Counted from the first letter of the stretch, positions 53,673-62,830 are shown. The stretch is DNA of 64,000 nt from Alicyclobacillus fastidiosus (GCF_026651875.1 NZ_CP104067.1:2790001-2854000), one strand, 5' to 3'. The notes: generated by a model from the letters alone, not told the origin. Numbers and translations: made by a program.

Positions 53673-53804
53673 ACGATAACAGGCATCATATCAGAATATT
53701 AAAACTTATAATTTCTCTGTTTTGGGGTGTCCATTCTATTGACTTAATACCAATTGAATTTTTAACGATGGAGATGAGAACTACTTAACAGCTCATCTGT
53801 CGGT

Positions 53805-53895
53805 AACGGAGGGCTTTTATCGAAGATGCGCGCTGACGATCCTCTGTATGAAAATACAGCGGTTCTAGGGAACCCTTTATGGCGTTCTCGGGCAG
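53805..53895 (+). repeat. 91-bp structured intergenic repeat, copy f
   Basis: The copy begins AACGGAGGGC. The stem CGCTG (53831-53835)/CAGCG (53857-53861) encloses the perfect hairpin TGTAT-GAAA-ATACA at 53845-53858, partly overlapping it. The copy ends GGCGTTCTCGGGCAG at 53895, 51 bases after the core start. It precedes a deaminase-like gene. Confidence 0.75.
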
Positions 53896-54020
53896 CTATG
53901 TGCAAAAAGAAACTAGCTATCTATTTGCATATAAATATGTAATTTATTCTATATCTGTTTAAATTTATTGCATATACAACAAGAGATTGTAGGCAATTAG
54001 ATTCCGAGAGAGGGGGCCCC

Positions 54021-54460
54021 ATGTGGGAATTATTGTCCCAAGCATGGAAGGTCTGTTTTGAGGAAGCATGGGAATCTTTTCGTAATGGTCAATTCCGACT
54101 GGAGCTGTACTTGTTAATGAGAATAAAGCAATCGTTTATCGCGGAAGAAATCGGGTTAATGAGATCTATGCACCTGAGTATCAAACCTGTTCCAATCGTC
54201 TGGCACATGCTGAAATTAATGTGCTGTTGCAGGTAAGGCAAACTGACTCGGATACAGTTTCAAGTCATGTGCTACACACGACGACTGAACCCTGTGTTCT
54301 ATGTTTTGGAGCTATCGTAATGTCAGGTGTCCGTAGCATTCGTTACGCGGCAAGCGATCCGGTCGCAGGGGGAACGGGCCTTAGCAAATCAACCAATACT
54401 TTTATATTGAATAGAAATATTAATATACAACAAGCACCGAAAATCTTAAGCAAGGTATAA
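54021..54460 (+). pseudogene. Cytidine/adenosine deaminase-like gene with one frameshift
   Basis: The first frame reads MWELLSQAWKVCFEEAWESF, then shifts near 54085. The second frame continues IPTGAVLVNENKAIVYRG, with the zinc-binding HAEINVLLQ and TTEPCVLCFGAIVMSGV, and ends at 54460. H-A-E and PCxxC are the catalytic motifs of the zinc-dependent nucleoside/tRNA deaminase family. With the shift repaired it would be about 145 residues. It follows repeat f as a single gene. Confidence 0.75.
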
Positions 54461-54662
54461 CGGATACTTAGGACAGTTTATGTTGTGCAGAGACGTCGAA
54501 AACAGCGGGCATATATTCCGTTTAATGGTAGCCACTCACAATTCAAAGTGTTAATGGGCCGGCGTTTTGATACGGTAAAGTCAATTTTTACATAAGCGCA
54601 CTTAAGAAAGGGCATGATTTGCAGAGAATGTCGATTTATTAACTTTTAGTCGAGGCTTGCTT

Positions 54663-55316
54663 ATGAGGTACTCACGAAACGGTCGCTGGAGAAGGTATAA
54701 ACAATCGCGTAAGCTCCTGAGGCTTGGATTATATTCTGGATTGTTGGCTACACCTTTGCTCGTTGGGGTGGTTCCGGTAACATGGGCTCACGATCAACAC
54801 ACATTAACCATTATGAGCACGGTGCTCGAAGGCGCTATTCATGGACGCTTTAATGGTTCCTACCAAGGTCATCCGAATCAGGCAGTGTTCGATGATCTCG
54901 TTCCAGGTGACATCATCTTTTGTCACGATGCGGGAGGTGGGTACGGGTATTACACCCACTGCGCACTGTACGTAGGAAATGGGAAAGTTGTAGAATCTGC
55001 CAACTTTCGAGAAGGCACCCAGGTGATTCCGGTTGAATCCTTTCATGGGTACGATGAGGTACGTGTCAAACGAGTGCTGTGCTCATATCCGCTTCGGTTA
55101 CGTGCAGCCCATTATGCTCTTGCCCAAGTTGACCGTGGTTACAGCATTTTTGGTGGGCTCCACGACCACAATAGTATGTATTGTAGTAAATTGGTCTGGT
55201 CTGCCTTTGATGCGCAAGGAGTGCAACTATGCGCGCAGAGTCGATGGATTATTCCGGACGATCTCTCCGTCAGTCCTAAGCTACAAGAGGTCAAAACATC
55301 ATCACTTGGCAAGTGA
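54663..55316 (+). CDS. Exported permuted NlpC/P60-like (YiiX-type) cysteine hydrolase
   Basis: The protein of about 217 residues has a basic N terminus and a hydrophobic segment (LYSGLLATPLLVGVVPVTWA), consistent with a signal peptide cleaved near residue 42. The following domain has LVPGDIIFCHDAGG, the histidine motif YTHCALYVGNGKVVES, and the cysteine motif MYCSKLVWSAFD, the circularly permuted arrangement of the YiiX/YebB papain-like family. It may cleave cell-wall peptides or lipid amides outside the cell. A small membrane protein gene follows 55 bases later. Confidence 0.8.
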   Translation: MRYSRNGRWRRYKQSRKLLRLGLYSGLLATPLLVGVVPVTWAHDQHTLTIMSTVLEGAIHGRFNGSYQGHPNQAVFDDLVPGDIIFCHDAGGGYGYYTHCALYVGNGKVVESANFREGTQVIPVESFHGYDEVRVKRVLCSYPLRLRAAHYALAQVDRGYSIFGGLHDHNSMYCSKLVWSAFDAQGVQLCAQSRWIIPDDLSVSPKLQEVKTSSLGK

Positions 55317-55371
55317 GTTTTAAGTCGCTTTAAGTAAGGCATGCGTAACAGGTATCCACGGGAGGGGCGAT

Positions 55372-55881
55372 ATGCGATTAGTTTTTATTGATTTCTATTT
55401 TTTTACAATACTGACGGTATCTCTGTGTACTGGGATGACATTGCTGCAACGTGTAGTTTCATCATTCTGGATTATTACGTTCGTGCTTTGGTCAACGAAT
55501 GAATTGAGGAAGGATCTCTCAATCGGAACGCTTGTCCGGAAATCTTTCTATGGCCAGTTCCCGGCCATTGTACTTGTCTTTACCGCGCCAATTACTCATC
55601 ACTTACACATTGATGGTTGGACAGATGGAATTCTAGCCCTATGGGAAACGCCATTTGAGCCACTATTCGAACTTCTTCCTCCATTTCATATGGGTAATTT
55701 TTCAGGCATGTACCTTGAAGATTGTACCTCGCCTTTTCTCCTTCCTGCGCTCATCATGCTTCTGGGATTTATAGTTCGGATGTGGCAAAACCTAGGGCGC
55801 AATCATAAATCCATTGGAGGATTGTCCTTATACGAAGTTAGAGTCTCAGGTATTGGTGTAAATTCAAAGGCTGGATCTTGA
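55372..55881 (+). CDS. Uncharacterised membrane protein
   Basis: The 169-residue protein has four likely membrane helices (FYFFTILTVSLCTGMTLL, FWIITFVLW, the GQFPAIVLVFTAP region, LLPALIMLLGFIV) and a periplasmic loop rich in aromatic and acidic residues. GGGAGGGG precedes the ATG by 5 bases. It probably forms a unit with the exported hydrolase before it. No family was recognised. Confidence 0.65.
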   Translation: MRLVFIDFYFFTILTVSLCTGMTLLQRVVSSFWIITFVLWSTNELRKDLSIGTLVRKSFYGQFPAIVLVFTAPITHHLHIDGWTDGILALWETPFEPLFELLPPFHMGNFSGMYLEDCTSPFLLPALIMLLGFIVRMWQNLGRNHKSIGGLSLYEVRVSGIGVNSKAGS

Positions 55882-55949
55882 CGAAAGAACCATTGAGTGC
55901 AATCTACTAAAAGTGACGACCAAATCACACTAGTAGAGGAGGTACTACA

Positions 55950-56021
55950 GTGGTTTCTACAGACAAGATCGCACTTTTGGAACTTATTCGTCAGAGTGGG
56001 CACTTCACAGCCCATAAGTGA
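55950..56021 (+). CDS. Possible 23-residue peptide or truncated gene start
   Basis: A GTG with AGAGGAGGT 7 bases upstream opens MVSTDKIALLELIRQSGHFT and stops after 23 codons. The ribosome binding site is as good as any in the window, so translation is likely. It may be the beginning of a gene cut off by rearrangement near the insertion sequence at 56125. Confidence 0.3.
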   Translation: MVSTDKIALLELIRQSGHFTAHK

Positions 56022-56124
56022 TTACATAGGTGATGTCATTGTTTATTTAACCGAATGAACGACGAAAAATGTTATGAGCTTAACGGGAGCCTATGCGACA
56101 GATGATATTGGGCTTTCTTATTGC

Positions 56125-58007
56125 AATAGCCTCTCAGCATTGGGGTCTTGAAAAGTGAGATAAAACAGGTGGAATTCCAGAAATGCGCTGGAAATCGACG
56201 GTTTCATGGTTGTTGGGACGATGTTCCATGAAAAAGGGTATAGCAAACAGAGCGATGACGATTCGATTTTCAAAAAGTCATCGCTGGAGATGGTATGATT
56301 GGGGTATTCTCAGGCTGACAAGAGCATCGATCTCAGGTCTAGATTGCTCTCTTGGTACCAAGCGTCCATGTGTTGACACATGGCGATACCGTAGATGCGG
56401 ACTGTCCACATCATGGTACTGCGATGCTTGGCAGCTTCGAGGTGGTAATCCCCTTTTACTCGCTTGTTGCTACGCTCGCAGGTGGTTCTGCGTTTGTAGA
56501 CATTGACCCACTCGTTGCTGTTGCGGGCAACGGGTGGGAACAAGCGAGGATTGTGTTTGGTGTATGTGTGAACGCATCTTCCGTAAGGTGAATCGGAACA
56601 AGGCGTATCACAAGTCACCACGCCTTTTACGACGAGCGGACAATAGTATTTGCGTCGACCCCGTGTACTGTCATATCCACGGTCTTTCATCTCCAATCCC
56701 TTCTTGCAGAAGGGGATCCCATTGGGGGAAAATGTGATGTCATCCTTCTGAACTCCTTTACTTCCTGTACTGCGCAAGTTTAAATCAATGAACGGCTTAA
56801 TACTTCGCGAATGAAGGTACTCGTAAATTGGCAGCGCGTCGTGTGCAGCGTCTAAAATTGCCTTGTCCCAGGTGTAATCACGAAAGCGTTCAACAAACTC
56901 GCGGGCACTAACCACCCACGATGTCGCATCATGGCGGGAAGCTCGCTGCAACCTGGGATAGAGCGGTAGGTCGTAGGGGCTATCGGCAGCAACAAATGTA
57001 TAAAGGTGATAACCGAAGAAGTATTTGTTTCGATAACTGTCCCACCCCATGTCACAGTCGGGTTGGGAGTAGATACGATAGCACCTGCATGGTACAACGC
57101 CGAGTTCGCGACAGTTGCAAAGTCGCCGACTGCGAACTTGGGTAGCTGTCTGAAGTGGCATTCCATCGCTAGCAATAGAAATTACCTAATAAGCTGGATT
57201 TCGCAGAGACGGCAAGAAATTGACGTTGAAATAATCTAAGTAGAACGTCGAAAGGTTGGACCTTGTTGCTGGAACGCTTCTGTAGTTGAGTTATTAGTTT
57301 TGCGATCTTGCTGTACGCTTTGGTGGGTGCCTTTTCACCCTTTTTGCCACCTTTGATTTTCTTACGGTTGAGTCTGTGTTTGGGTGAAAGATTTGCAGAA
57401 TTACAAGACCACAACCGTCGGAAGAAGCCGTAGAACGTACCAACGCCTGGCGTTTGCCCGTACTGAAAGCCGCTAAGGATAGCATACAATGGGCAGCGCC
57501 GTAATTGATTGACCCACTCTGTGACAGATGGTTCTCCAACCTGAAGCATGAGCAGATACGAACGCAGTAAGTCGGCAGGGTCAATGGACTTTGGACCACG
57601 ACACGAGAAATTTTCTTGGAGTAAGTTAAACGTGCTAGAGAGGTCGGTGATCCAGAACTTCTTAACAAGTGACCAGTCTTTGGAAACAGAAGCGACCCAT
57701 TTGCATAGTGAATATGCAGTTGTTGCTGAACGAACGATTGGTACTGCTCATGAGACCTGACCACTGGTAACATTAACGTAACCCCAATTCAGATGAGATA
57801 GAGCGGTTAGCCCTTCTCGGGGATTGTTGGGGTCATTCTGAAAAGTCAAGTAAAATTTGGTGTAAATACCACAGTTTCTTCTCCTGGCGGCGATGAATTT
57901 CCAATTTTGAATTGTCAAGTGGGGTAAATGAAGATGGGGGCAAACGAACATCCCCTCAAGGACAGAACCCCTAGGGAATCAGTCAAATCCAATGCCGAGA
58001 GGCTATT
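56125..58007 (-). mobile_element. DDE insertion sequence with AATAGCC ends, copy 3
   Basis: Both ends are present: AATAGCCTCTCAGCATTGG at the left and CCAATGCCGAGAGGCTATT at 57989-58007. An IS1111-type element begins at once on the right. The transposase gene is disrupted, so movement would need the copy 1 enzyme. Confidence 0.88.
56310..57773 (-). pseudogene. Frameshifted DDE transposase (copy 3)
   Basis: The last 283 residues are in one open frame (56310-57161) from MPLQTATQVRSRRLC to DLRSMLLSA, including the catalytic CERSNKRVKGDY region. The first 200 residues are spread over two further frames (57169-57549 and 57294-57773), so there are at least two disruptions relative to the intact copy at 36165. 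Confidence 0.85.
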
Positions 58008-58108
58008 GAATTAGTCATAATGAACGACACCGGCTCCGTTTCGCACATCGTGGTTTACACTGAAGTTAGGAGACCAGTGCAGAGCCACATACGAAGGGAG
58101 CCGATACT

Positions 58109-59236
58109 ATGAAGACTATCACAAAGTTTGTAGGTTTGGATGTGTCTAAGGAAGGCATCGCAGTTGCGGTAGCAGACGAGGGCCGTGGTGAACCGAGATA
58201 TATCGGAATGTTCCCTCATACGGTGGAAGCTGTAAGGAGCCTGGTACATAGATTGGCTTCAGATGGCGTCGAACTGGAGTTTTGTTACGAAGCAGGTCCG
58301 ACAGGCTATGGACTGTATCGACTACTGCGCGCAATGGACATGCCGTGTACCGTTGTCGCACCATCCCTCATTCCAGTTCGCCAAGGAGACCGAGTGAAGA
58401 CAGACAAGCGAGATGCGTTGAGATTGGCACAGTTGTTCCGTGCTGGTGAATTGGTTGCAGTCTTTGTCCCGAATGAGGAAAACGAGTCATTACGGGATTT
58501 AGTGCGGGCACGGGAAGATGCGGTGGAAGACCGTACACGGGCAAGGCATCGGCTATCCAAGTTCCTACTGAGACACAATCGGCGTCCTGAAACTAAACTT
58601 AGTGCTTGGGGAGCTATGCATCGTCGGTGGTTGGACGGTCTCAAATGGGCGGATCGCCGAGAACAAGTGGTGTACCAGGAGTATTTGCATCACTTAGACG
58701 AGATTGAGGGACGTCTCAAACGTCTTGAGGCAGCTATACACTTGGAGGCAACGGAAAGCGAGAGAGCTCCAGTGATTCAGGCTTTGCAAACACTGAAGGG
58801 TGTTGCAGAGGTCATCGCAACCTCTTTGGTCGCTGAGGTTGGGGAGTTTCGTCGTTTCCGGAATCCAAAGCAGTTAATGGCATATGCCGGACTGGTACCA
58901 TCCGAGTATTCGAGTGGTGTATCTCGAAAGCAAGGTAGAATCACGAAGTCTGGGAATGCACATCTCAGACGGGTTCTTGGTGAGGCTGCCTGGTGTTACC
59001 GATATAAACCCGCCATTAAAGGAAAGATTCGTAAGCGGCAAGAAGGTCAGAGTCCCAAGATCCAGGACATTGCTTGGCGAGCACAGGACAGGCTCCATCG
59101 AAAGTATATGAAGATGGTATCTAGAGGTAAGCATCACAATGTAGCCGTCACTTCAGTAGCAAGAGAATTGTTGGGATTTATATGGGCCATCGCATGTGAG
59201 GCAGAGCGACAGATGGAGACATCGACTGCAGTATAA
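58109..59236 (+). CDS. IS1111-type DEDD transposase
   Basis: The 375-residue recombinase has an N-terminal RuvC-like DEDD domain (FVGLDVSKEGIAVAVAD, FCYEAGPTGYGLYRLL, RVKTDKRDALRLAQLF) and a C-terminal Tnp20 domain with LKGVAEVIATSLVAEVG, the catalytic-serine segment YAGLVPSEYSSGVSRKQG and GNAHLRRVL. It is complete. AAGGGAG stands about 9 bases before the ATG. Enzymes of this type are guided by an RNA from their own element. Confidence 0.92.
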   Translation: MKTITKFVGLDVSKEGIAVAVADEGRGEPRYIGMFPHTVEAVRSLVHRLASDGVELEFCYEAGPTGYGLYRLLRAMDMPCTVVAPSLIPVRQGDRVKTDKRDALRLAQLFRAGELVAVFVPNEENESLRDLVRAREDAVEDRTRARHRLSKFLLRHNRRPETKLSAWGAMHRRWLDGLKWADRREQVVYQEYLHHLDEIEGRLKRLEAAIHLEATESERAPVIQALQTLKGVAEVIATSLVAEVGEFRRFRNPKQLMAYAGLVPSEYSSGVSRKQGRITKSGNAHLRRVLGEAAWCYRYKPAIKGKIRKRQEGQSPKIQDIAWRAQDRLHRKYMKMVSRGKHHNVAVTSVARELLGFIWAIACEAERQMETSTAV

Positions 59237-59493
59237 GTTTTGGAAAAGAACTGTAGTAAAGAATAATTGTAATTAGGGTTGAAGGTCGGGACTGAAGGCA
59301 CAGGAATCCGGTACGGGGAAACCTCGTCCCCCGATTGTGCAAGGTCCAGAACCTGACGCACGAAGCTAGTCCGAGGCAGCCCCATGACGGAGGTACGAAA
59401 TGTGGTAACCAACCCACGGATATCAGTGTGCCAACCGTCGACGAACCTTGCCTTCGGTCCGGGCTTTCAACCCCATCACGACACGGGGCTTGA
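59237..59493 (+). ncRNA. Candidate guide (seek/bridge) RNA region of the IS1111-type element
   Basis: The 257 non-coding bases between the transposase stop and the right subterminal repeat are the position where IS1111 elements are known to encode their target-choosing RNA. The region has hairpin potential, for example GGGGA-AACCTCG-TCCCC near 59318-59334. The boundaries of the RNA are not defined by sequence alone. Confidence 0.5.
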
Positions 59494-59509
59494 CGGTGTC
59501 GTTCATATC

Positions 59510-59599
59510 AACGGGGGCATAAATCCCATAAGCACTGTTGCTTCAAACCGCATGAACATACAGTGACTGAGGACCATGTGTTACTGCACTACTGGGCAG
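59510..59599 (+). repeat. 90-bp structured intergenic repeat, copy g
   Basis: The copy begins AACGGGGGCATAAATCCCA. The stem CACTGT (59533-59538)/ACAGTG (59560-59565) encloses the core CGCATGAACATAC, and the copy ends CTGCACTACTGGGCAG at 59599, 51 bases from the core start. The IS1111-type element ends exactly at its 5' edge. Confidence 0.75.
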
Positions 59600-59642
59600 T
59601 TTAGAGACAGAGTATCGATGAATGAAGAGGATGGAGATTGGC

Positions 59643-60446
59643 ATGGGGAATCTGCAAGCTGGATATGGTCTGGACAGTAATGGATTTATTGTAAGTGACG
59701 TTGGTTTAGACAAGATCGATAGTGTCTATTTGCCTTGCATACGAGAGTCTGTGGAGAATCTAATACGGTTGTTTTCAAATGAATTACACAGTGTCTATGT
59801 GTACGGCAGCGTAGCCCGAGGTGAAGCTATAGCTCTTAAGTCAGACTTGGACCTCCTCGCTTTGTTCAATGCTACGCTGAGTCCTGATGGGGCGGCTGAA
59901 TTAAAACATCTTGCTAAAGAATTGTCTCAAAAGTATGGCTCTCTGGTTCGTGATGTTGGCATAGCTGTTGCACATTACGACTATGCGGTTGATCCAGATA
60001 ATTACTACGAACAGGCTTTTCTTACGGAACTCTGCGTTTGTGTGCACGGAAAGAATCTTCGAGATCGATTCGGTCCGTACAAACTCACGTCGGAGATCGC
60101 CATAAGCTTTAATGGAGATATTTGTGAAGTTTTTACTCGGACAATAAGTCGGTTAGAAGTAGCTTCTAACGGGGAGTTTAAAATAATTTCTCAAGGCTTT
60201 GCTCGTAAACTCATTCGAACGTACTATGCAATGGTGATGGCACGATCTCAGGTTTGGTCCACACGACTTCATGAGCAGTCCGAAGTGTTTATCCATTACT
60301 TCCCCGATAAAGAACCAGCTGTTCGTACCCTGCAGAAGTGGGTCGAGGAGTCACCGTCAGACCGAGAACCCGTATTAGAGCTCTTTAGGAGGGAGGGTAA
60401 GTGGGCTTGTGAGAACTTTACACGTGAAGCCAGTATTCCTTCTTGA
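59643..60446 (+). CDS. Nucleotidyltransferase, aminoglycoside-adenylyltransferase-like
   Basis: The protein of about 267 residues has the MNT-type nucleotidyltransferase motif VYVYGSVARGEAIALKSDLD (GS-x-ARGE-x-SDLDLL) with the two metal-binding aspartates, followed by a helical C-terminal domain. Relatives adenylylate aminoglycosides, but the substrate here is not proven. ATG 59643 with GGAG 6 bases upstream is chosen; an earlier ATG at 59622 is in frame. It sits alone between repeats g and h. Confidence 0.8.
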   Translation: MGNLQAGYGLDSNGFIVSDVGLDKIDSVYLPCIRESVENLIRLFSNELHSVYVYGSVARGEAIALKSDLDLLALFNATLSPDGAAELKHLAKELSQKYGSLVRDVGIAVAHYDYAVDPDNYYEQAFLTELCVCVHGKNLRDRFGPYKLTSEIAISFNGDICEVFTRTISRLEVASNGEFKIISQGFARKLIRTYYAMVMARSQVWSTRLHEQSEVFIHYFPDKEPAVRTLQKWVEESPSDREPVLELFRREGKWACENFTREASIPS

Positions 60447-60449
60447 ACA

Positions 60450-60540
60450 AACGGGTGCATTAACTGAAGAAGCTCAATGCGGCAACAAATGCATGAATAT
60501 TCGGTTTCGCTTTTCATGATGTTGTGTCGCTATGGGGCAG
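60450..60540 (+). repeat. 91-bp structured intergenic repeat, copy h
   Basis: The copy begins AACGGGTGCATTAACTGAAG 3 bases after the nucleotidyltransferase stop. The core TGCATGAATATTCGG starts at 60490 and the copy ends TGTCGCTATGGGGCAG at 60540. The 5' block matches copy i almost exactly. The following gene (LysE type) is on the opposite strand. Confidence 0.8.
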
Positions 60541-60606
60541 GAATGTGCAAGAAGAAAAACGTAAAGGTGCGGCTAGGGAAGATGAATGTGACGAAGTTTT
60601 TGCCAT

Positions 60607-61212
60607 TTACATACTCACAAGTGAAAACACTCCCAGCCCCGCCATTAGCATACCTGCAATAATATTGACCCAACGTAAGCGACCGGTGTCAAACCAATGT
60701 TTGAATAAGCTGACTCCACCGCTTAACAAGAACCACCAGAAGGCTGAGCCAACAAACACACTGAGCACGAGCATAAAGGATGACCAGACGGAACTCGTTC
60801 CGCCTCCTACAAACCCCAGTCCTGCAAACATGCCAACAAAGGTGAGGATTGTCATTGGATTTGTAATCGTCAGGAACAAGGTCGACAGGTACATGGAAAA
60901 CAAGCCGTTTCCATTTAGTTGTGCGGCTTGATTCGATGGCGAAGCACGGAACGTTTTGATTCCGAGATAAAGGAGAAAAAATCCACCGACTAGGTGTAAC
61001 CATCGTTGCTCACGAATAAGCAACTGCGAAATTACGGTAAATCCAAATGCAGCAATACAACTGTACAGCGTATCGGCAGTAGCAGCACCAAGACCGGAGA
61101 GGAGACCAGCGAGCCTACCTTTATTCAGCGTTCGCTGTATACAGAGCAGCCCTATAGGACCAACTGGTGCGGCGACTGAAAAACCGAGAATGAGTCCTTT
61201 GATAAAAATCAT
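60607..61212 (-). CDS. LysE/RhtB-family exporter
   Basis: The 201-residue inner membrane protein with about six hydrophobic segments starts with the family motif GLILGFSVAAPVGPIGLLC, followed by GLLSGLGAATADTLYSCIA and FLTITNPMTILTFVGMFAG. Members export amino acids or other small molecules. AAAGGCGGG precedes the ATG. It is the only gene of the repeat-flanked set that runs in the opposite direction, lying between repeats h and i. Confidence 0.9.
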   Translation of the reverse strand: MIFIKGLILGFSVAAPVGPIGLLCIQRTLNKGRLAGLLSGLGAATADTLYSCIAAFGFTVISQLLIREQRWLHLVGGFFLLYLGIKTFRASPSNQAAQLNGNGLFSMYLSTLFLTITNPMTILTFVGMFAGLGFVGGGTSSVWSSFMLVLSVFVGSAFWWFLLSGGVSLFKHWFDTGRLRWVNIIAGMLMAGLGVFSLVSM

Positions 61213-61314
61213 GTTGTAGCCCGCCTTTTAGGAGTAGTACCGCTATTCTATTGAACAGTTGTACACCCATGCAATTGAAAGTCATCCCTAAGACCCACAG
61301 TTATTAAAAAAACA

Positions 61315-61326
61315 AACGGGTGCATT
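61315..61326 (+). repeat. Structured intergenic repeat, copy i, left piece (split by IS110)
   Basis: AACGGGTGCATT is the start of a repeat copy, broken by the IS110-type element. It continues at 62902 with ATTAACTGAAGAA, the exact continuation seen in the uninterrupted copy h. Confidence 0.75.
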
Positions 61327-61334
61327 CGTATTAT

Positions 61335-61571
61335 GAGGTCAGCCAGTCATCATTTCTGGTTGACCTCTCTTTGTGTAGAGGTTTTCATTGCGGTAGCCGG
61401 GTAGAACGTCCGGGGGCGTGGGTCGATGAACCCGTGAGCTAATCCGTTCACCCCCTACTTGTAGAAGCATGTTTGAGGCTGGTTGAGACATCGATCTCGT
61501 ATCACAAGCGAAGCTATGAACTGCAAGATGGATAGGGGTTACCGGTATTACACATCAAAGGAGATGTTCAC
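61335..61571 (+). ncRNA. Candidate bridge RNA region of the IS110-type element
   Basis: The non-coding left end starts with a strong 12-bp stem, GAGGTCAGCCAG (61335-61346)/CTGGTTGACCTC (61356-61367). The GC-rich sequence after it can form further hairpins. In IS110 elements the target- and donor-binding bridge RNA is transcribed from exactly this position and begins with a stem-loop. The RNA ends and loops need to be modelled. Confidence 0.55.
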
Positions 61572-62774
61572 TTGAATCCAGTCATTGGTCTGGATGTGGC
61601 TAAAGGAGAAAGCATCGCTCAAGCATTCTTAGATAAAGGGACGCCTCACGGTAAACAGTTCACTGTCGTTCACACTCATGACGGTCTTGAAGACTTCCAT
61701 CAGGTTTTACGGGAAGTCGAAGCAAAGTCAGGTCTGCAACCAACAATTATCCTTGAAGCGACTGGGCACTATCATGCACCGATCATTCGATTCCTAGATG
61801 ACCAGAATTATGTGTATATCATGGTAAATCCATTGATCGCGTACTCAGCCAAGAAATCCAGTCTGCGTAAGGTAAAGACCGACGCGGTAGACGCTTACAG
61901 CTTATGCGAGCTCTTCTACAAAGAGGATTTTGAGCCCTTCAAGAAGAGGGGATTGCAACTGTTAAACCTACGTAGCCTAACCCGGCAGCACGCTGCGATA
62001 ACCCGACTATCCGTTCAGACCAAACTACAATTCCAGGCTGTTTTAGACCAAGTGTTTCCCGAATACAAAGGAGTGTTTGGGGACTTATATTCCAAAGTCT
62101 CATTACGGACGTTACTGGAGTTCCCGACCGCTGACTCAGTGCTGAATGTAACGGAAGCAAAGCTGACCAAAAGAGTTTCAGAGTTATGTAAGAGTCGGTC
62201 GGAACGTTGGTCGAGAGAAAAGGCACGCGAAATCATTGCTGCCGCTACGCGTAACCCGTTCCGAAATGTTTTATTAGAGGGGTATCTGCTTAGTCTGAAG
62301 ATGTACATCCAAATGATTCTTCAGTACCAAGAGCATCTATCCCACCTTGAAAAAACGATAGATGCCCTTGCCGAAGAGATTGAAGAATATAAGATTATCC
62401 AATCTATCCCCGGAGTCGGTGAAAAAATCGCTGCCACGATTATTTCAGAAATCGGAGAGATAGACCGGTTTAATCACCCAAAGAAGCTCGTCGCTTTTGC
62501 AGGCATAGATCCAAGCGTACACTCGTCTGGTAAGTTCACTGCAACCATCAATCGTATTACAAAGCGAGGTTCAAGCCGGTTACGACACAGCTTGTATTGT
62601 GCAGTCGAATGCGGCTTACGGAAAACCCGCAATAAAAGGCTTAAAACGTTCTACGACAAGAAACGTGCAGAAGGTAAACCTTACAAGCAAGCCGTGATCG
62701 CCTGCGTCAACAAACTGATTCACTGGATCTATGTGTTGCTAAAACGCAAAGAGCTTTTTGTAGATCTGAATTAA
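61572..62774 (+). CDS. IS110-type DEDD transposase
   Basis: The 400-residue recombinase has the DEDD domain (PVIGLDVAKGESIAQAFLD, ILEATGHYHAPIIRFL, KVKTDAVDAYSLCELF) and the C-terminal Tnp20 domain (IIQSIPGVGEKIAATIISEI, AGIDPSVHSSGKFTATINRI, RGSSRLRHSLY). It is intact. The TTG start has AAGGAGATG about 6 bases upstream. It is not closely similar to the IS1111-type enzyme at 58109. Confidence 0.92.
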   Translation: MNPVIGLDVAKGESIAQAFLDKGTPHGKQFTVVHTHDGLEDFHQVLREVEAKSGLQPTIILEATGHYHAPIIRFLDDQNYVYIMVNPLIAYSAKKSSLRKVKTDAVDAYSLCELFYKEDFEPFKKRGLQLLNLRSLTRQHAAITRLSVQTKLQFQAVLDQVFPEYKGVFGDLYSKVSLRTLLEFPTADSVLNVTEAKLTKRVSELCKSRSERWSREKAREIIAAATRNPFRNVLLEGYLLSLKMYIQMILQYQEHLSHLEKTIDALAEEIEEYKIIQSIPGVGEKIAATIISEIGEIDRFNHPKKLVAFAGIDPSVHSSGKFTATINRITKRGSSRLRHSLYCAVECGLRKTRNKRLKTFYDKKRAEGKPYKQAVIACVNKLIHWIYVLLKRKELFVDLN

Positions 62775-62800
62775 CATCCAAATTAAAGATATTAAAGTAA

Positions 62801-62830
62801 AACCTTCCATCAAGATAAGGAAGGTTCTTT
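62801..62830 (+). terminator. Rho-independent terminator of the IS110 transposase gene
   Basis: AACCTTCC (62801-62808) pairs with GGAAGGTT (62819-62826) and is followed by CTTTG. It is 26 bases after the transposase stop codon. Confidence 0.7.

Larger units (their letters stand above)
52457..53733 (+). mobile_element. IS3-family (IS150-like) insertion sequence, about 1277 bp
   Basis: The ends begin TGGACAC (52457) and, reverse-complemented, TGGACAC (53733). The element contains the usual two overlapping frames orfA and orfB. No convincing 3-4 bp target duplication was found. It sits between the second acetyltransferase pseudogene and repeat f. Confidence 0.85.
58008..59509 (+). mobile_element. 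IS1111-type (IS110 family) insertion sequence
   Basis: Subterminal inverted repeats TGAACGACACCG (58021-58032) and CGGTGTCGTTCA (59494-59505) are the hallmark of the IS1111 group. A DEDD transposase gene lies between them, with about 257 non-coding bases after it. The left end joins the AATAGCC element copy 3 and the right end joins the first base of repeat g. Exact ends are uncertain by a few bases, since such elements make little or no target duplication. Confidence 0.85.

Noticed and set aside
60524..60931. A plus-strand frame after repeat h that would give repeat h a downstream gene on the same strand
   Set aside because: It is antisense to the LysE-type exporter, which has clear family motifs; the frame is Pro/Thr-rich shadow sequence.
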